Numbered from the stretch's first letter, positions 46,955-60,945 are shown. The stretch: 64,000 nt of DNA from Xestospongia bergquistia (GCA_963965975.1 OZ014411.1:2031001-2095000), one strand, 5' to 3'. Numbers and translations: made by a program. Notes: generated from the sequence alone by a model not told the origin.

Positions 46955-47364
46955 AGTAACTAATTAAATATAGTCCAATAAACTCAAAAAGGTTCAGTTT
47001 GAAGTAAAGTAGGATTAATACTTGCCAGGTACTTAGTCAGCACATCACCTTATAACTTGAACTGATCTGATATCAAGATCATCAGCTTATATTGTTTTCT
47101 CTATTGTATGGACTCAGTATATCAATAATATACCCATAGTAAAGGTAATGTGTAATCCAATTATTGCTTGTTGGTTCCACAGACACCAAATAACATACAT
47201 TGTTAGGAGTAATACTACTTTCAAATTCAATTCAAATTATTATTTGAAAAAATATAAGTACTCATTAAGTAGAATATTTTGTCGTAATAAAAGCATGCGA
47301 ACTTAGTTGTCCATAATGGCAACAGGCACATTAGATAATATGTTAGAACACACTATCAGGCAAA

Positions 47365-49660
47365 TATGATGAGCTAATGTGACAACCGATTAGGGCAGAC
47401 ACACCTACTTTTATTAATTTCCTGATTTTTATTTGAGGCAGTGATACATACTAAAATATGTTAAAGTCTATAGACAAAATCCATATAAAATGTATAGCAA
47501 TTAATTTCATAATTTAGATCACTGGAACTTTCAAATTAGTACGAGATTAAAATATCATATTATAATATGCTTTATGCACAAGTATTAAGTTATTAAGTAA
47601 TATTCTGGTTTCATTACTATTATTCTGTTTATAGTATTATACCATTCAGTATCATTATTATTAATTATTAATATTATTATTACTATTATTAATCTTAGGA
47701 AGTATGTTCACTTAAAATACCATTTTGTCATTTCAACCATTGTCTTTGTTACCAGAATCTCATGATCAATATAATAATGTAAGCTCAATATTGAGTATCC
47801 ACAAAGTCAAAACTTGTTTAATTCAGTATGTATAAAGCCAACTAGAAGTCATAAGTACTCTTTGTAATTTATGTCCAATAACTGAAACTATGAAGGAGTG
47901 ACAGATACTATTTCAACTTAACTGGCATTTGAAATAGTATCTGCTTATAGCTTAAATTGAAGCCATGATCAATTACTATAGCAAAGTGGGTGTAAAAGCA
48001 ATGTGGTTGTAGATGCAACTAGTTAGTTTTATACAGATAGAGTTACACTAGTATTGACTTTGTAGAACTTAGAATTGGGTTTACATCATATTGATGTGAC
48101 TGTGGTAATGAAGACCTTAGTTAAAATGACAAAATGCTTTTTTCAATGTTAGTACATATTAATGCTTAAATAAAAACATTGTAGTGTGACTACTTTTCTG
48201 AGTTTTCATCTATCCATATATGCTATACACAATACAATTTGGTTGCATCATTATTATTTTATAGTATGTTTGTTGTGGTTTTATTATTGAAAGTAGAACA
48301 TTTTCATTAGAAGCCTTAATTTATGTAATACAATATGTCCATGTACAGCTCTCAGATGACATGATTATTGATTTAAGACATACTTTGATAAAAATAGAGC
48401 CATTAAAGGTTCTCATTATTAGAAACCTCTCATTCTCTTAGTGCAAGATGTTAGCTTATTGACTATTGTAATAACATATTATTTAATGTTTGTGTTAACT
48501 ATTATTATTATTGTTATTAATTATTGTGGTCTGCTAGAAGCCACTATACTATATTACTACTTTATTTGTAGTTTAACTAAAGACAAATAAGTGTTTGAAA
48601 TATATATGCAGTATCTTGCTGGTTTAGGACTTTATTGTACGTAATTTACTTTAGACCAAGGATGCCTTAGTCAGTAGCTAGGGTTATCAGTATCTGGTAG
48701 GCTCATTTAAGTACTATCACATTTTCCAAATACATACCAACATTTTCCAGGTCTGTTGTTGCCATATTTGAGCATGCAAGAATAGTTGATAAATTTATTG
48801 ATATTTTGTAAAATATACAGCAATTATAGACATAATTTAAATGTTCAAAACAGTATAAATCTTCATAATAATGATGAATAATATATTAAGTGAAACAAGT
48901 TATGTAGTTCTAAATTCCCACATCATCAGTATAACAACTACAAGGATACAAATGTTAGTTCCAAAAACCTGGGTATAGTAGAATAACTAGAATTTTCATA
49001 ATGTTTACGTTTCCATATTGATTATTAGCATAGTATGAACACTTATATGTCATGGTATGGCCTGTTAGTCTGTCTAATTTCTCACACTTTGTCTAACATG
49101 TTATTACCCTTTTATGCCCAATTATGAGGCTAACTTCCGTTACTTAACTATTACATTAAAAGCAGACCTCCGAGTAATGCCACGCCCCCAAGCACAAAGG
49201 GCGTGGCACTCTGGAGAGTTTTGTCATCAAGCTTACTCTTTTGGTAAGGAGTCTGGCTGAAGTTGACATTAATTCATTTAATTGGTTGACTCACTTTAGG
49301 TAAGCCCTAAGGTAATATACACAGCATTTAAAATAAGTAAAGAATATGATTGATTGTTGCATTGTTATAACAATGTTCATAACCACTATGACAGCATTGT
49401 GATATTCCCCACATTCCATAAATTCCAATGGGACAATATGCTAAGTTCAGTTATAGCTCTCTTCCAAACTATCAGCTTCTCAAAAAAGCAGAAGGTACAG
49501 TCCACTAGACTAGATGACATAACAGTACTTAATTGATCAATATATCCAGTGATGTAATTAAAACTTAGTAACCATAATATGGTGTGTTGAAAATTCATAT
49601 TGACAAAATATTATTAACTGAAAACTATAATGTTATTGTAATTATAATTATGTAACTTTC
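47365..49660. other. Intergenic region between the caspase cluster and the death-domain gene
   Basis: No gene recognised. AT-rich with short TTA/ATT runs near 47640-47700 and 48500. A small hairpin at about 49178-49208 (TGCCACGCCC / GGGCGTGGCA) stands out as GC-rich. The region probably contains the promoter of the death-domain gene. Confidence 0.5.
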
Positions 49661-49674
49661 CAAATAGGGAGTAA

Positions 49675-52600
49675 ATGTTTCAAGCCAAAAAGCTTGTAAC
49701 AATGTCAGCTTGTCAACCAAGTGAAGAGAAGTTAACTGAATATCTAGATCGTCTTGTCAGTTGGCAAAAATTTGGTATATTCCTACCTGGAATTAACAGT
49801 GAAAATATTCAAGTGATTGAACGTAACCATGTTGGAAATACTGACCGTCAAAAGGCAGCTCTTTTGACAAAATGGCTTCATGTTCATCCTGACGCATCAT
49901 GGTTAGATGTTATATCTGCACTTGAAAAGTCACATGAACATGCTCTAGCTTCAGAAATATACCAAAAAGTGAACGCATCCTCTGGAACCAGCTCTGCACA
50001 GCCAAACACCTCTCATAGTAAGTATATTACAAATTTTTACTGAATTTTTATAAATATTTCTTTATAGCTTTTGCTTCTTGTAAAGTAATAAAAACTCTTG
50101 AACTAGAGAGTAAAGACAAAGAAAAAACTCTTTTAAGCAGCTTAGAAGACTTAAGCAGAAATTTTAGTGCATTAATGTTTGATATTCAAACAGCTTTGGT
50201 CGTACCTTGCAAACACAACAATATCAATTGACAGATCTTATAACATGGATTGAGTTTCGACTCTACTGGGTTCAAGACTTGAATGGTATTTGTGACTTGA
50301 GCAGTTTTTTTAGAAAACTTCATCAGTACTTTGATTTTTTAGATTGTGGATTAATTGTGGATATGTGTGAAAAGTTTATAAATAATGTAGAAGGTGAGAG
50401 CCTTGTCTGCAAACTCAAAAAACATATGAGTGATGCAACTGCCCTTCGTCAGTCATCTACTGTAGGACAACTTAAAAATGCATTGCGAAGCATTTATTTC
50501 CCATATTTGGCAGATTTGTCCGGAATGCCCAAAATTTACATCAAACTCTACAATGAATGGAATGAAACAAATACTGAAGGACTTTATCTTCTTATACGAC
50601 ATTTGCTTCCTCACAAATCAAAGCATTTAATTTTAGAACACATTGAGATAGATACAGGCTCTGTTGTAATAAAATACATTGTCAATGATTCAAAAGTTCA
50701 TTTTCTTATAGCTTATGCACAGGACAAGTTACAGTTTATGCGTTTAATTGGTATCTTTATTTTAGCAATTAATGATAAAGCAATTTTAGAGGAAGATGAA
50801 AATTTGAATTTTTCTTTTGGATCTGCTTTACTTGAGGCTTCAAGGCTTGGTCATGAAGAAGCTGTACAATTCCTTATTGAGTTAGGAAGTGATCATGTAG
50901 ATTATTGCAATGAAGAAGGAAGAACAGGACTAATGTTAGCTAGTAAAAATGGTCATAAGCAAGTTGTGCAAACTCTAGTATCAGCAGGAGCTAGTATTAA
51001 TATTCAAGACAGGAATGGTTACACAGCATTGATGATAGCATGTGATGAAAATTCTTATGCTGTAGTCAATTATTTACTTCAGTCTATGGCTAACCCCAAT
51101 CTACAGAGAGCTAATGGTGATACAGCCCTCATAATAGCCTGTAGAAATGGTCGCTCAGAATTGGTCAAGTTATTGCTTCATTTTAATACTGATGTATATA
51201 TAACTACTGAAAATGGTGAACAAGCTCTAACAATATCTAAACATGGAAACTTCCAAGAAATAGTTGAAATGTTACGCATTGTTGACAAGAATGCAGAACC
51301 AACACAACAAGGAATTATACCAATTATAGTTGTTGAGGTCAGTATAATTAATCATTATTGTGTTGTTGATTATTTAAAGTTTTAAAAATTAATGTTCATA
51401 AAATGTTCCTTTTTAGTGATCTCTATTACATTTGGTGCTTTACATAGTCTCACAAATAAAAGAATGATAACAAAGTAGAAAAATTATAGTAAGATATATT
51501 GTAATTATGCTAGTGACCAAGTTTACTAGTACAACATATATAATGAATTCACAAAAACTCAATGAGTGATGATAGACTGTTAACTGAACAAAACTGAATT
51601 ACACAACAATATATAATGCACAAATTGAGTTCCATGCAGAACATTCTATATAAACATTAAATAATAAGTTTATTTAAGTTATCACAGGGATTGTTGATCT
51701 TGCAAAAAGACTCTACATGCCATACATTGGTGATTGCTATTTTTTATAACAATTAAAGTCAGACAATTCTGGATTTGGTTTTATGTTTAGTTTTGTTAGA
51801 CTACATATAATGAAGGAGGTCATAGCATTATTTATTGTTTGGTATAGTAGTTCATATTATCAATAAATAAATTCAAGAACATTTTTGTTAAATAAATAAT
51901 TCTAAATTTACTAAGACACATGTTTGTGTTAATTATCATAAGATATCATAATAAAAAGTAAATTCTATATAATTAGTTATTTTATAATAGTATGAATAAA
52001 ATGTATTACTCTAAGTCAAACTGTTACTATAAATTATACAATCAAGTTAATGTTCCTGATCTAATATAGTACATTTATACTCGAGCAAAAAAATTGTTTT
52101 TGCAATATACTAGCTGATTGCTTGATAATCATGTTTAAAAACAAAACATGAAGTCATTAATTTGGTTAGATGTTGTTAATGTTATGTCAAAGTAATAAAA
52201 CATTTTGATTTAGTTTCTATTATAAATGAATATTTATGAATTTTTATACAATTACTGTGCTTCATAGAATTTCTTTCATAATTATAAATTTATAAAACTT
52301 CTTTTAGGACATGTCTGCTCATGATCAATCACATGAAAAGGAAATGCTCCTTAAAGATGATGTAATCACACCCACTAATGATGTCCTTGCCACTCTTCAG
52401 GAACCTCCAATAAAAGATTTAACTAAACAATTGGATCAAACAAAACTTACAGTTACACGAAAATTTTCAGGTTCTCGTCTGAAACGACTGACCAAGTCAA
52501 TATCAGGTAAATTATATTTTCAATTTGAATCAAATGACTCATTTTAGATGGCGATGTAGATTTACCTAAGGAACCATTCAAACCAAGCACACCTCCTCAT

Positions 52601-55348
52601 TCATCAAGGGGTAGTTTATGTGAAAGTGGACATGAAGTAGGAGAGCTACCCTATAATCAGAAGAAGCATCCATTTCATCAACACAGTGATGCTGACTCAG
52701 CTATTGGGATGGTAAGCCCTAGATAGACACTATACATTAGAATGTAGTAAGTTTTAATCTGTGTCATACACTCCACTATAAAATTAGTTTTCTTAAAGTA
52801 ATATATCATATTATTTTTCTAGTCTTTTGAAGAAGACTGCTCTTCCATGATCTTCTCAGAGGTTCAACAGCATAGGAGTTCCTCTCTTCTACCAATAGAC
52901 TATGTTGGTCAAAGTCGTGATGCTATTAGTATTAAACTACCTCAAGATGCTGCAATAGAAGGTATTAAACCACACTATATAATGTGATTATTTAGTACAC
53001 ACTTGTACATGGAGCAATGTCTTAGTTAGTTGACATTAACTGATATTGTCTTTTTATTATAGTTGGTAGTAGTCTTGAGTGGGAATCCAATATTGTGGTC
53101 ATTGAAGATTATCCACCAAATCAAGAATTCAAAATTTTTCACAAAGGAGATCGTATCATTCAGGTACAACCATAATAGCTACCACACCTACTAATTATTA
53201 TAATATCTCTAGTATAGCTTGGATAATTTATATATACTTTTGTAGGTTGGGGAACGTCTTGTTCGTAACATGTCAGTACATGAGTTTTCTGAATTGTTTC
53301 ATAGTGAAGCATCCAATGGAATGACTCTTAAAATCATTCCAAATATGGAAAAATCAACTCAGCCATTTATTGAAGTATGAGAAAGGAGGGAGAGAGAGAG
53401 AGAGAGAGAGAGAAATTATTATTTATATTTATCTTATAGCCTACATCTATTTCTATGCTTCGTCGTACTCCTAGTGAACAAAATGTTTATGATAATATCA
53501 AAACTAATATCAACCAACTCCTAAGTATGAGACCACCTAAGTAAGTCCACAACTTAAATCTACTCATTCATAATGTACAATACACTGGTTCTAGTAATAT
53601 TACATTAATGATTTCTTCTGTAGTTCTGAGAGGACTGTTACCATTCCACGTTCACCAAATGGTTTTGGTTTCAAAATGATTGGTGGTAAAACAATGGGTG
53701 TGTTTATCTCTGATATACGTGCTGATGTCACACAAGTAAGTATAAAACACTTTGATCAGCTCATTCTTTATAATTATATTTATTGTTCTATTACAGGTAT
53801 ATAGTGGTGATCAAATCCTTAACATCAATGGACATAACACACAAGGACTGACATTATATGATGCTAACCAACTCTTACAGAATGTGTCCAGTGATCTTCA
53901 GTTGACTGTAGTGGAGAACCGAGCTAGTAAGTTATAACTTATAATAAATACATGAACACACCTAATACAGCCTTCCTTCCTTACATACGAGTATGTGTAA
54001 ATACATGTCTTTTGATCATTAGAGGGACATTCTCCTTTAAAATTGTACGGTTCATGCTGTACTAAGAAATCATTGATTGATTTATTATTTGTAGAGTTTT
54101 TAAGTGTACGTGAGCAAGTTGAATTGGACTCCTTGTACCTCCGTAGTCTTATTGACCACACTCCCACTAGTAATCGTGAAATGACACTGAAGAAAGGCTC
54201 TTTGCTTAGGGTAGTCAATACATTTGTCCATGCTCCAAATTATTGGTTAGCTTGGGCTGTTGATGAAAGAACTGGTGTGGAGACACAACTAAAGAGAATA
54301 CCAAGTCCTGTATAGTAAGTACATTGTAGTTGATAGTAAATTTATAATAATTATAGGAATATACCAAATAGTGATCATTTTGTATTCTATCATTAGTTCT
54401 ATACATGTACTAATACTTCAGTATATAGTCAATGTTTATATCATGTTAAGGATGTCCTAATGATACAATCCACTTATTGTGATTATAATCTCTTAATTTA
54501 TTTTTAGTGCTCAAAGACAATTTGGTCATGAGGTATATGATGTATCGACGTCCAGTATGTATTGTTGGACCACAAAGTGATATTATCACTGAGAATTTGT
54601 CAAAACAGGATGGTTTCTCACTTTGTAAAAATATTGAACAAGTCCTGGGTGTCTGTGCTAAGGTATGTAATGAGAAGATAGACTGTACATAATGAAATAC
54701 TGTATGTCCAATATCTTACTGTTTATAATTTGAATAGTCAGCCATTTTTCTTTCTTATAACTATACCAAACAATGTACATAGATTACAATGATTGTTATT
54801 ATATTTCCTCCTAATTACAGGGTTCATGTCATGCAGTATACAGTGTCTCTGATAAAGCTACTCTTCATCTCCTTACAGCACTACAACCAATAGTTCTACA
54901 GATACCAACTGATACAGCATCTTTAATGGAACAAGTCAAGTTCACTAAGATAACTGTAGATGGTAAGTAGACCACACATGTCCATGTTGACTACATTTGT
55001 GTAATATCATAACATATTAAACATTGTAAATTATATTAAATATAAAGATATAGTTTAGTAATTAAATAATAAATACATTTATAATATCATTTTACTATTA
55101 TCATTAATTGTAATAAAGTGACTTGACTTGTCAATATTTTAGTTCCATACATGTACCACTTTATATATTATAATTTATACAGTTATAATGACATATAAAC
55201 TATATACATCTAATACTAACATTACTGTATTATTATTGTAGGTTAACTGTCTGGTAATAAGAAGAGTGACCTAGTGAGTCAAGCTATTGATCAAGTCCAT
55301 CAGCTTCGATCCCTTCCAGTATGGAGACCAATGGGTATTATTCATTAA
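49675..55348 (+). CDS. Death domain, ankyrin, PDZ, SH3, guanylate-kinase-like scaffold protein
   Basis: Exons in order: 49675-50017, 50068-51337, 52308-52506, 52548-52711, 52823-52961, 53063-53163, 53246-53374, 53440-53540, 53624-53735, 53797-53926, 54095-54314, 54508-54662, 54821-54962 and 55242-55348. Exon 1 is a death domain (LTEYLDRLVSWQKFGIFLPG ... HALASEIYQKV). Exon 2 has a helical region, then at least four ankyrin repeats (GRTGLMLASKNGH, GYTALMIACDEN, GDTALIIACRNG). Later exons encode a PDZ-like domain, a second PDZ with a GFGFKMIGG loop, an SH3 of ZO/DLG5/CARMA type (DSLYLRSLIDHTP, YWLAWAVDE) and a guanylate-kinase-like fold (RRPVCIVGP). Role by analogy: membrane-associated signalling scaffold. 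Three apparent lesions: a 1-nt loss at about 50165-50220, a 1-nt gain at about 54535-54560, and an in-frame TAA at 55244-55246. The 970-nt intron after exon 2 leaves open that two genes are involved. Confidence 0.7.
53388..53413. repeat. (GA)n microsatellite in a MAGUK-part intron
   Basis: Pure AG/GA dinucleotide run just after the splice donor of the first PDZ exon. Confidence 0.9.
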
Positions 55349-55349
55349 C

Positions 55350-58287
55350 AGTTACATACTACACTACTAATATTTCTTTTAATAAATAATACACTCAATA
55401 CTGTTATAATGACACATTAGTTTATACATAGAAACCATCTTGTTATTGTAACTAATGACTATTTTTTATTTTTCATGATATATTTTTTTTACTGTTTTTT
55501 TATATTTTGTAATGCTTTAAAATCCAGCAATTTGTAACAGTACATATAGCATGTAGCATCTTTTAATCTATCACTAATTCTTTTGCTGATATTGTACTAG
55601 CTCATAATTACATGTACATTAAACAAAAATGTGGTAAAACTGCATACAATCTATCAATGGAAATTGTGCTAGAGTTGATGAAGAAAAGTCATTATTACAA
55701 GAGAGATCATCTGAAGATGAAGTAGACAAATATTCTTTAGCTTATGTAGTTTGTAGAAGAGAGTCCTTAATATTTGCTATAAACTTACAGGACGTCATCA
55801 TGACATATAATATCATCACGACATATATGTATATATATTTGAACAATCATTTGTTACTGATAATTAAAACATTTGTTTTAATTAGATGCAAGTAATCATA
55901 TTCATAGTCGCCATTAATACGATGACAGTTGCGCCCCACAAGAGGCTGAGGACAAAATCTGCAGTAAATATAAAAAGAAACTAAAACAGTTATGATTGCC
56001 AATTCATATGATTTATTTATTAAAACTACTGGGAAACTACCTGTCAGTAGAACTAGCCCTCAGACTGTCATAGAGATACTTCACGAATTCGCTTAAGTTG
56101 TATGGTATATAAAAAATATGCAATTAGTATTACAAACATAAAACTGACAAAGAAAATTTCATAAAATATTATTAGCATAATCTGTTTCATATATTTTTTA
56201 ATTGGTTTGACTGGTTTAATAGATATGTTGAAATCTTGATATAGAGAATCTAATAATAAACTAGACATCATATTTAAGATACATTAGTATCATTAAGATT
56301 GAAGTCATAATACCTGACCACTAATATAGATTTTATTTTATTTTTTAATCAATATTTATATCATTTATACTTTTAAGTGTCTAGGTAGCCTGTAAAGAAA
56401 CACCATACTTTATTGTGAAATTAATAACATTGTTTTTCATGATACTTTTTATTTATGACATATTAAATATATTCAAATGTATTTGCTGGTCAAGTCTGAA
56501 AAGACAGCAAGAAAAATTATAGATTTCATCTCTTGATACTATGATATTACAATGTCTTATACTACAATAAGAGCCAATAAATAAAAAAATACATGTTTAT
56601 TTGTACATGTACGTGCATTTATGTAACAAGTTAAAATTACTTAAGGTTCTACCTCTAGTGAGGTTGCCATTGGTAACAGTTGCATACTTCCACCTACTCA
56701 CAAAAACATTTAATTATATAGAAGTTGTAGACGTACTTTCATTACACTCGTCTTTTGTGCATTAAGTTCTGTGTAGACAGAGTCAGACAAATAGTGTTGA
56801 CAGTCTTGATGTACCTTGTATGTACTATTTCAAAACTAAGGCAATACTTGATAACTACATTTGTCAATCCTCTAATACTGAGCGTGACACTAAATAGTAT
56901 AGCTGTCTCATTGTATCAAAATATTTGTTTTATTGTGTTAATTTCATATTACTAATGTAAAATATCATTGTCTCTTTTTATGTTACAACATATAAAAATC
57001 CTTACCTAAACACTATCAATTCACAAAGTGTAACTTTTGCTCACGTGAGAGAATACAATAAAAACTTAAAAGGTTTGGATAACTTTCTCTAGGTAATAGC
57101 TGTGCTCTTGAACGATCTCTCCACTCTTTGTACCCCACTGAAGAGATACCAACAATTAACTCTCACTCACTGTATATATCTTTTTGTCAGCACATCCAAC
57201 AATAAACAAATCTATTATCAGGATTAAAACTTATACAATATGGCATCTTTCCATTAGATAAAGAACCAACATATTGACCTAATGCAACAATGACTTCTGT
57301 ACTTTCTTGTTAATATGAACATTATTAAAAATTAAACAACCTCCAAGAGCTAAAAAGCAAAACAATAAAGTGGGCGTGACAGTCTTTTAACTACTAACCT
57401 CCTTGATATATTAAGACCACAAGAGTCTATGGTATCCACACAAAGTGAACTTGTTACTATTTTAATTTCTTTTCGTTGTAACTATGTTGAATTACTATGT
57501 TCATTACTCCTTACATTAGTTACTGTTAGTATCTCAAATACTCCAAATATTAGAGATAACCTGAGTTATAAGTTATTAAATAGAGCACAATATAGTTGAG
57601 TCTTAAGCTTTAACGTGAACATGACTACTAAAAAGTTTATACAATATAAAATTAAGGTTAGTTTATTTTACTAAATAAGGAAAGATGTTATTTATATATC
57701 ACTAATGACTATGTTTACAGTATTACTTACAATATTCAGAAAACTCCATCAAGTAATTTGAATAAGTTAGCCAAGGACTGTTCATATTTATCTACTCCTG
57801 AAACAATCTACGCTTTTTCCTGAATTTGTCATGTGTTGGTATAGCTTAGTAAGGTGTGGTTGTAAGAATATGCTATGAATATACTTAAATGTTTATCTCC
57901 AGTAATCTTTGTTTTATGTACATTCTCTCCTTGTATTCAATCCATTCATCTTTGTCTCTTATTTATTAGTCTTTCTTTCTTTCATTCAACTGTGATGTGT
58001 ATGATTCTTTTAATTCCCTTAGTTTCTCACAAGCCTTTTTTCTCTACTTGTCTTCCGTCTACTGTCTCTAGATTTCTCTTTTTTCATCTCTTTTCTAAAA
58101 CATCTTTCTATCCCTCATTGCTTATTGCTTTCTCTATCTATCTGTTAGTCACTATAATAACAACGAGAGATTTAGACTTATAATGTACGATATGCATGTA
58201 CATAATTCGACATGCAAACGGCAGACAGTTTATAATATTATTCATTTAATAGGCGTGGATCTAATTAATTAAGCTACGTGTTGAAAC
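55350..58287. other. Intergenic region with a duplicated block, no clear gene
   Basis: AT-rich. Around 55665-55760 a plus-strand frame (VDEEKSLLQERSSEDEVDKY) looks protein-like but has no start and no partner exon. The minus-strand frame at 56068-56271 encodes 67 residues with one hydrophobic helix, also unassigned. The T/C-rich stretch 57870-58180 recurs upstream of each zinc-finger copy. Confidence 0.45.
56138..57032. repeat. Direct duplication, copy 1 (pair with 63273-64000)
   Basis: Starts at ATAAAACTGACAAAG and continues to the TCAATTCACAAAGTGT block with few differences. About 155 bp here (around 56228-56382) are missing from the second copy. Confidence 0.9.
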
Positions 58288-59504
58288 ATGTCATCGAGTT
58301 CTAATGTGTGTTGTCTTATACGTGACTGTAAGAAGACATGTACTAATTTAACTGTACTAACTGATCATCTCCTCAACAATCACTGTTCCTCAAAAGAAGG
58401 AATTCTTCATTGTCCTCTCTGTCATCACGTGACTAGTACTGATCGTACGATATGCATGTACGTGACTAGTACTGATCGTAACATTATGACTTATCATATC
58501 CGTTACACTATGACATTATGACTTATCATATCCGTTCTCATCACACTGGTGATAAACCCTATCACTGTCCAGACTGTAAGTGTACATTTAGTCTAGAAGC
58601 TAATCTCAACACACATTGTCGTGTACGTCATCAAGCACAAAGTGTACCAACTACATCAAGTCATTCTACTTGTGTTGTGTCCAATTCTAAAAATCATTAT
58701 TGTACTACATGTGGAAAAAAGTTCTCATATCATAGTCATTTGTTGCGTCATCATCATACTCATACTGGAGAAAAACCCTTTATATGTAAGGTCTGTGGGA
58801 AAGGGTTTTCTCAGTCTGGTAATCTTACTACACATTCTCGTATTCACACTGGAGAAAGACCTGGTGATTTGACCAAACATTCTCGTATTCATACTGGAGA
58901 GAGACCCTATATATGTAAGGACTGTGGGAAAGGGTTTGGTCAGTCTAGTCATCTTATTGATCATTCTCGTATTCACACTGGAGAGAGACCCTATATATGT
59001 AAGGACTGTGGGAAAGGTTTTATTTCCTCTGGTGGTTTGACCAAACATTCTCGTATTCATACTGGAGATAAACCCTTTATATGTAAGGACTGTGGAAAAG
59101 GGTTTGCTCAGTCTGGTAATCTTATTAAACATTCTCGTATTCACACTGGAGAGAGACCCTATATATGTAAGGACTGTGGGAAAGGATTTATTACCTCAGA
59201 TCATTTGACCAAACATTCCCGTGTTCATACTGGAGATAAACCCTTTATATGTAAGGACTGTGGGAAAGGATTTGCTCAGTCTAGTGATCTTATTAAACAT
59301 TCTCGTATTCATACTGGAAATAAACCCTTTATATGTAAGGACTGTGGGAAAGGATTTGCTCAGTCTAGTCATCTTATTCAACATTCTCGTATTCATACTG
59401 GAGATAAACCCTTTATATGTAAGGACTGTGGGAAAGGATTTGCTCAGTCTAGTAACCTTATTAAACATTCTCGTATTCATACTGGAGAGAGACCCTATTT
59501 ATAG
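58288..59504 (+). CDS. C2H2 zinc-finger protein with a tandem finger array
   Basis: From about 58540 there are ten regular C2H2 fingers of 28 residues joined by HTGEKP/HTGERP/HTGDKP linkers. One is truncated to its C-terminal half (PGDLTKHSRIH). Most fingers differ mainly at helix positions (SGN, SSH, SDH, SSD, SSN), as in rapidly diversifying DNA-binding arrays. Upstream, from the ATG at 58288, two more degenerate Cys/His motifs occur (VCCLIRDC, LHCPLC). A 33-nt duplication (58428/58461) is in frame, but a 32-nt duplication (58482-58513 repeated at 58514) shifts the frame, so the N-terminal part ends at 58521 and the array needs an internal start at 58518 (MTYHIRSHH). The decayed copy at 60264 shows the undisturbed order. 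Probable nuclear DNA-binding protein; target unknown. Confidence 0.8.
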
Positions 59505-60263
59505 TCACCTTACTAGACCTTTGTGTGTCCATAATTAGGTGTAACTGTACACTTCAAGTTAACACTCACTAATCATTTATCCACTAATACAGTATCTATC
59601 CATTGTCATATGTTACATCATATCTATTTATTTGTTGTTATAATAGAGATTATTATTGAGTATAGTTGAACTAATCTTATCTGATTTTCTTGTTTATATA
59701 TAAATCATAATAATGTATAGACCATTCTGTTCAAGAGACTAACGTCATCATTGGTTTTAACATTGTGTTGTTAACTCAAATATACAACTTGTAGCAATCT
59801 TCACTCATGTAAATAATTAAAGGTTACTCCAGTCCAGATTTATATGGGAATTACTTATTCATGATAGAGGATAATGAGTTCTTCTTTAAATCCTAACCTT
59901 TAGATGTACAAAATTTACCATAAGTGTGTATTTACTGTTTAATTCACTTAGTCTCTCACAAACCTTGCTTCTCTACTTGTCTTTATTCTACTGTCTCTAG
60001 ATTACTTCTCTTCTTCTCTGTCTATATCTTGCAAGCTTAAGTCTTTCATCTCTTTTCTTAAACATCTTTCTGCTTCTCTTCGTGTAGTCTTCTCATTGCT
60101 TACTCTATCTATCTGTAAGTCACAATAATAACAACATGGGATTTAGACTTCTAATGTACGATTATGAATGTACATAAATTGACAGGCAGTTTTCTTAAAA
60201 ATTCACTTAATAGCCATGGATCTAATAAATTAGGCTATAAACCACATGTTATCCTAACTAAAC

Positions 60264-60827
60264 ATGTCATCTACCTCTAAGGTGTTTTGTGTTATACTTG
60301 ACTGTAAGAAGACATGTACTAACTCAACTGTATTAACTGCATGATCATCTCCTCAACAATCATGCATGCACTGTTCCTCAAAAGAAGGAATTCTTCATTG
60401 TCCTCTGTGTCATCATGTGACTAATACTGATCGTAATATTATGACTTAACATATCTATTCTCATCACACTGGTGACAAACCCTATCACTGTCCAGATTGT
60501 AAGTGTACATTTAGTCTAGAGGCTAATCTCAACACACATTGTCATGTACGTCATCAAACACAAAGTGTAACAACTACATCAAATTATTCTACTTGTGTTG
60601 TGTCCAATTCTAAAAATCATTATTGTACTACATGTAGAAAAAAGTTCTCATATCATCGTCATTTATTGTCTCATTCTCGTACTCATACTGGAGAAAAACC
60701 CTTTATATGTAAGGAATGTGGGAAAGGGTTTGCTTGTGTTGATACTCTTTGTTCTTATTATCATAATGCTTATATCTTCACCACTAATTTTATATTAGCT
60801 TACTTAAATGAGTGTCATAAGTTTTAG
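60264..60827 (+). pseudogene. Decayed second copy of the zinc-finger gene
   Basis: Starts like the gene at 58288 (MSSTSKV ... DCKKTCTN) but has an in-frame TGA at 60342-60344, a small insertion of CATGCATG type, and a TAA inside the NIMT segment. The part from 60480 keeps three fingers ([29 protein letters not shown]), then runs out of the repeat into unrelated sequence ending at 60827. The tandem finger array is absent. Confidence 0.8.
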
Positions 60828-60945
60828 AAATAGATTATTCTTTCTGTATATACATATCAATAGCATTACATAGCCTATGGATATAATGATATATTACCAA
60901 TGTCTGTTATTAGTAACAACAAGTGTGCTATCATATCAACTAATA
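60823..60945. repeat. Inverted repeat arm 1 (pair with 61791-61918)
   Basis: Sequence after the decayed zinc-finger copy (TTTTAGAAATAGATTATTCT through CTATCATATCAACTA) recurs in reverse complement at 61791-61918, next to an inverted zinc-finger fragment. Confidence 0.85.

Noticed and set aside
50166-50240. A tiny intron explaining the frame change in exon 2 of the scaffold gene
   Set aside because: The available GT and AG positions would give an intron of about 36 nt and leave the wrong phase; a single-base loss fits better.
57875-58183. 102-codon hydrophobic frame upstream of the zinc-finger gene
   Set aside because: T/C-rich low-complexity flank that recurs with frame breaks at about 59940 and 61140.
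58725-59480. Minus-strand frames with repeated MNTRMF units
   Set aside because: They are the antisense of the zinc-finger repeats; periodicity comes from the finger array.
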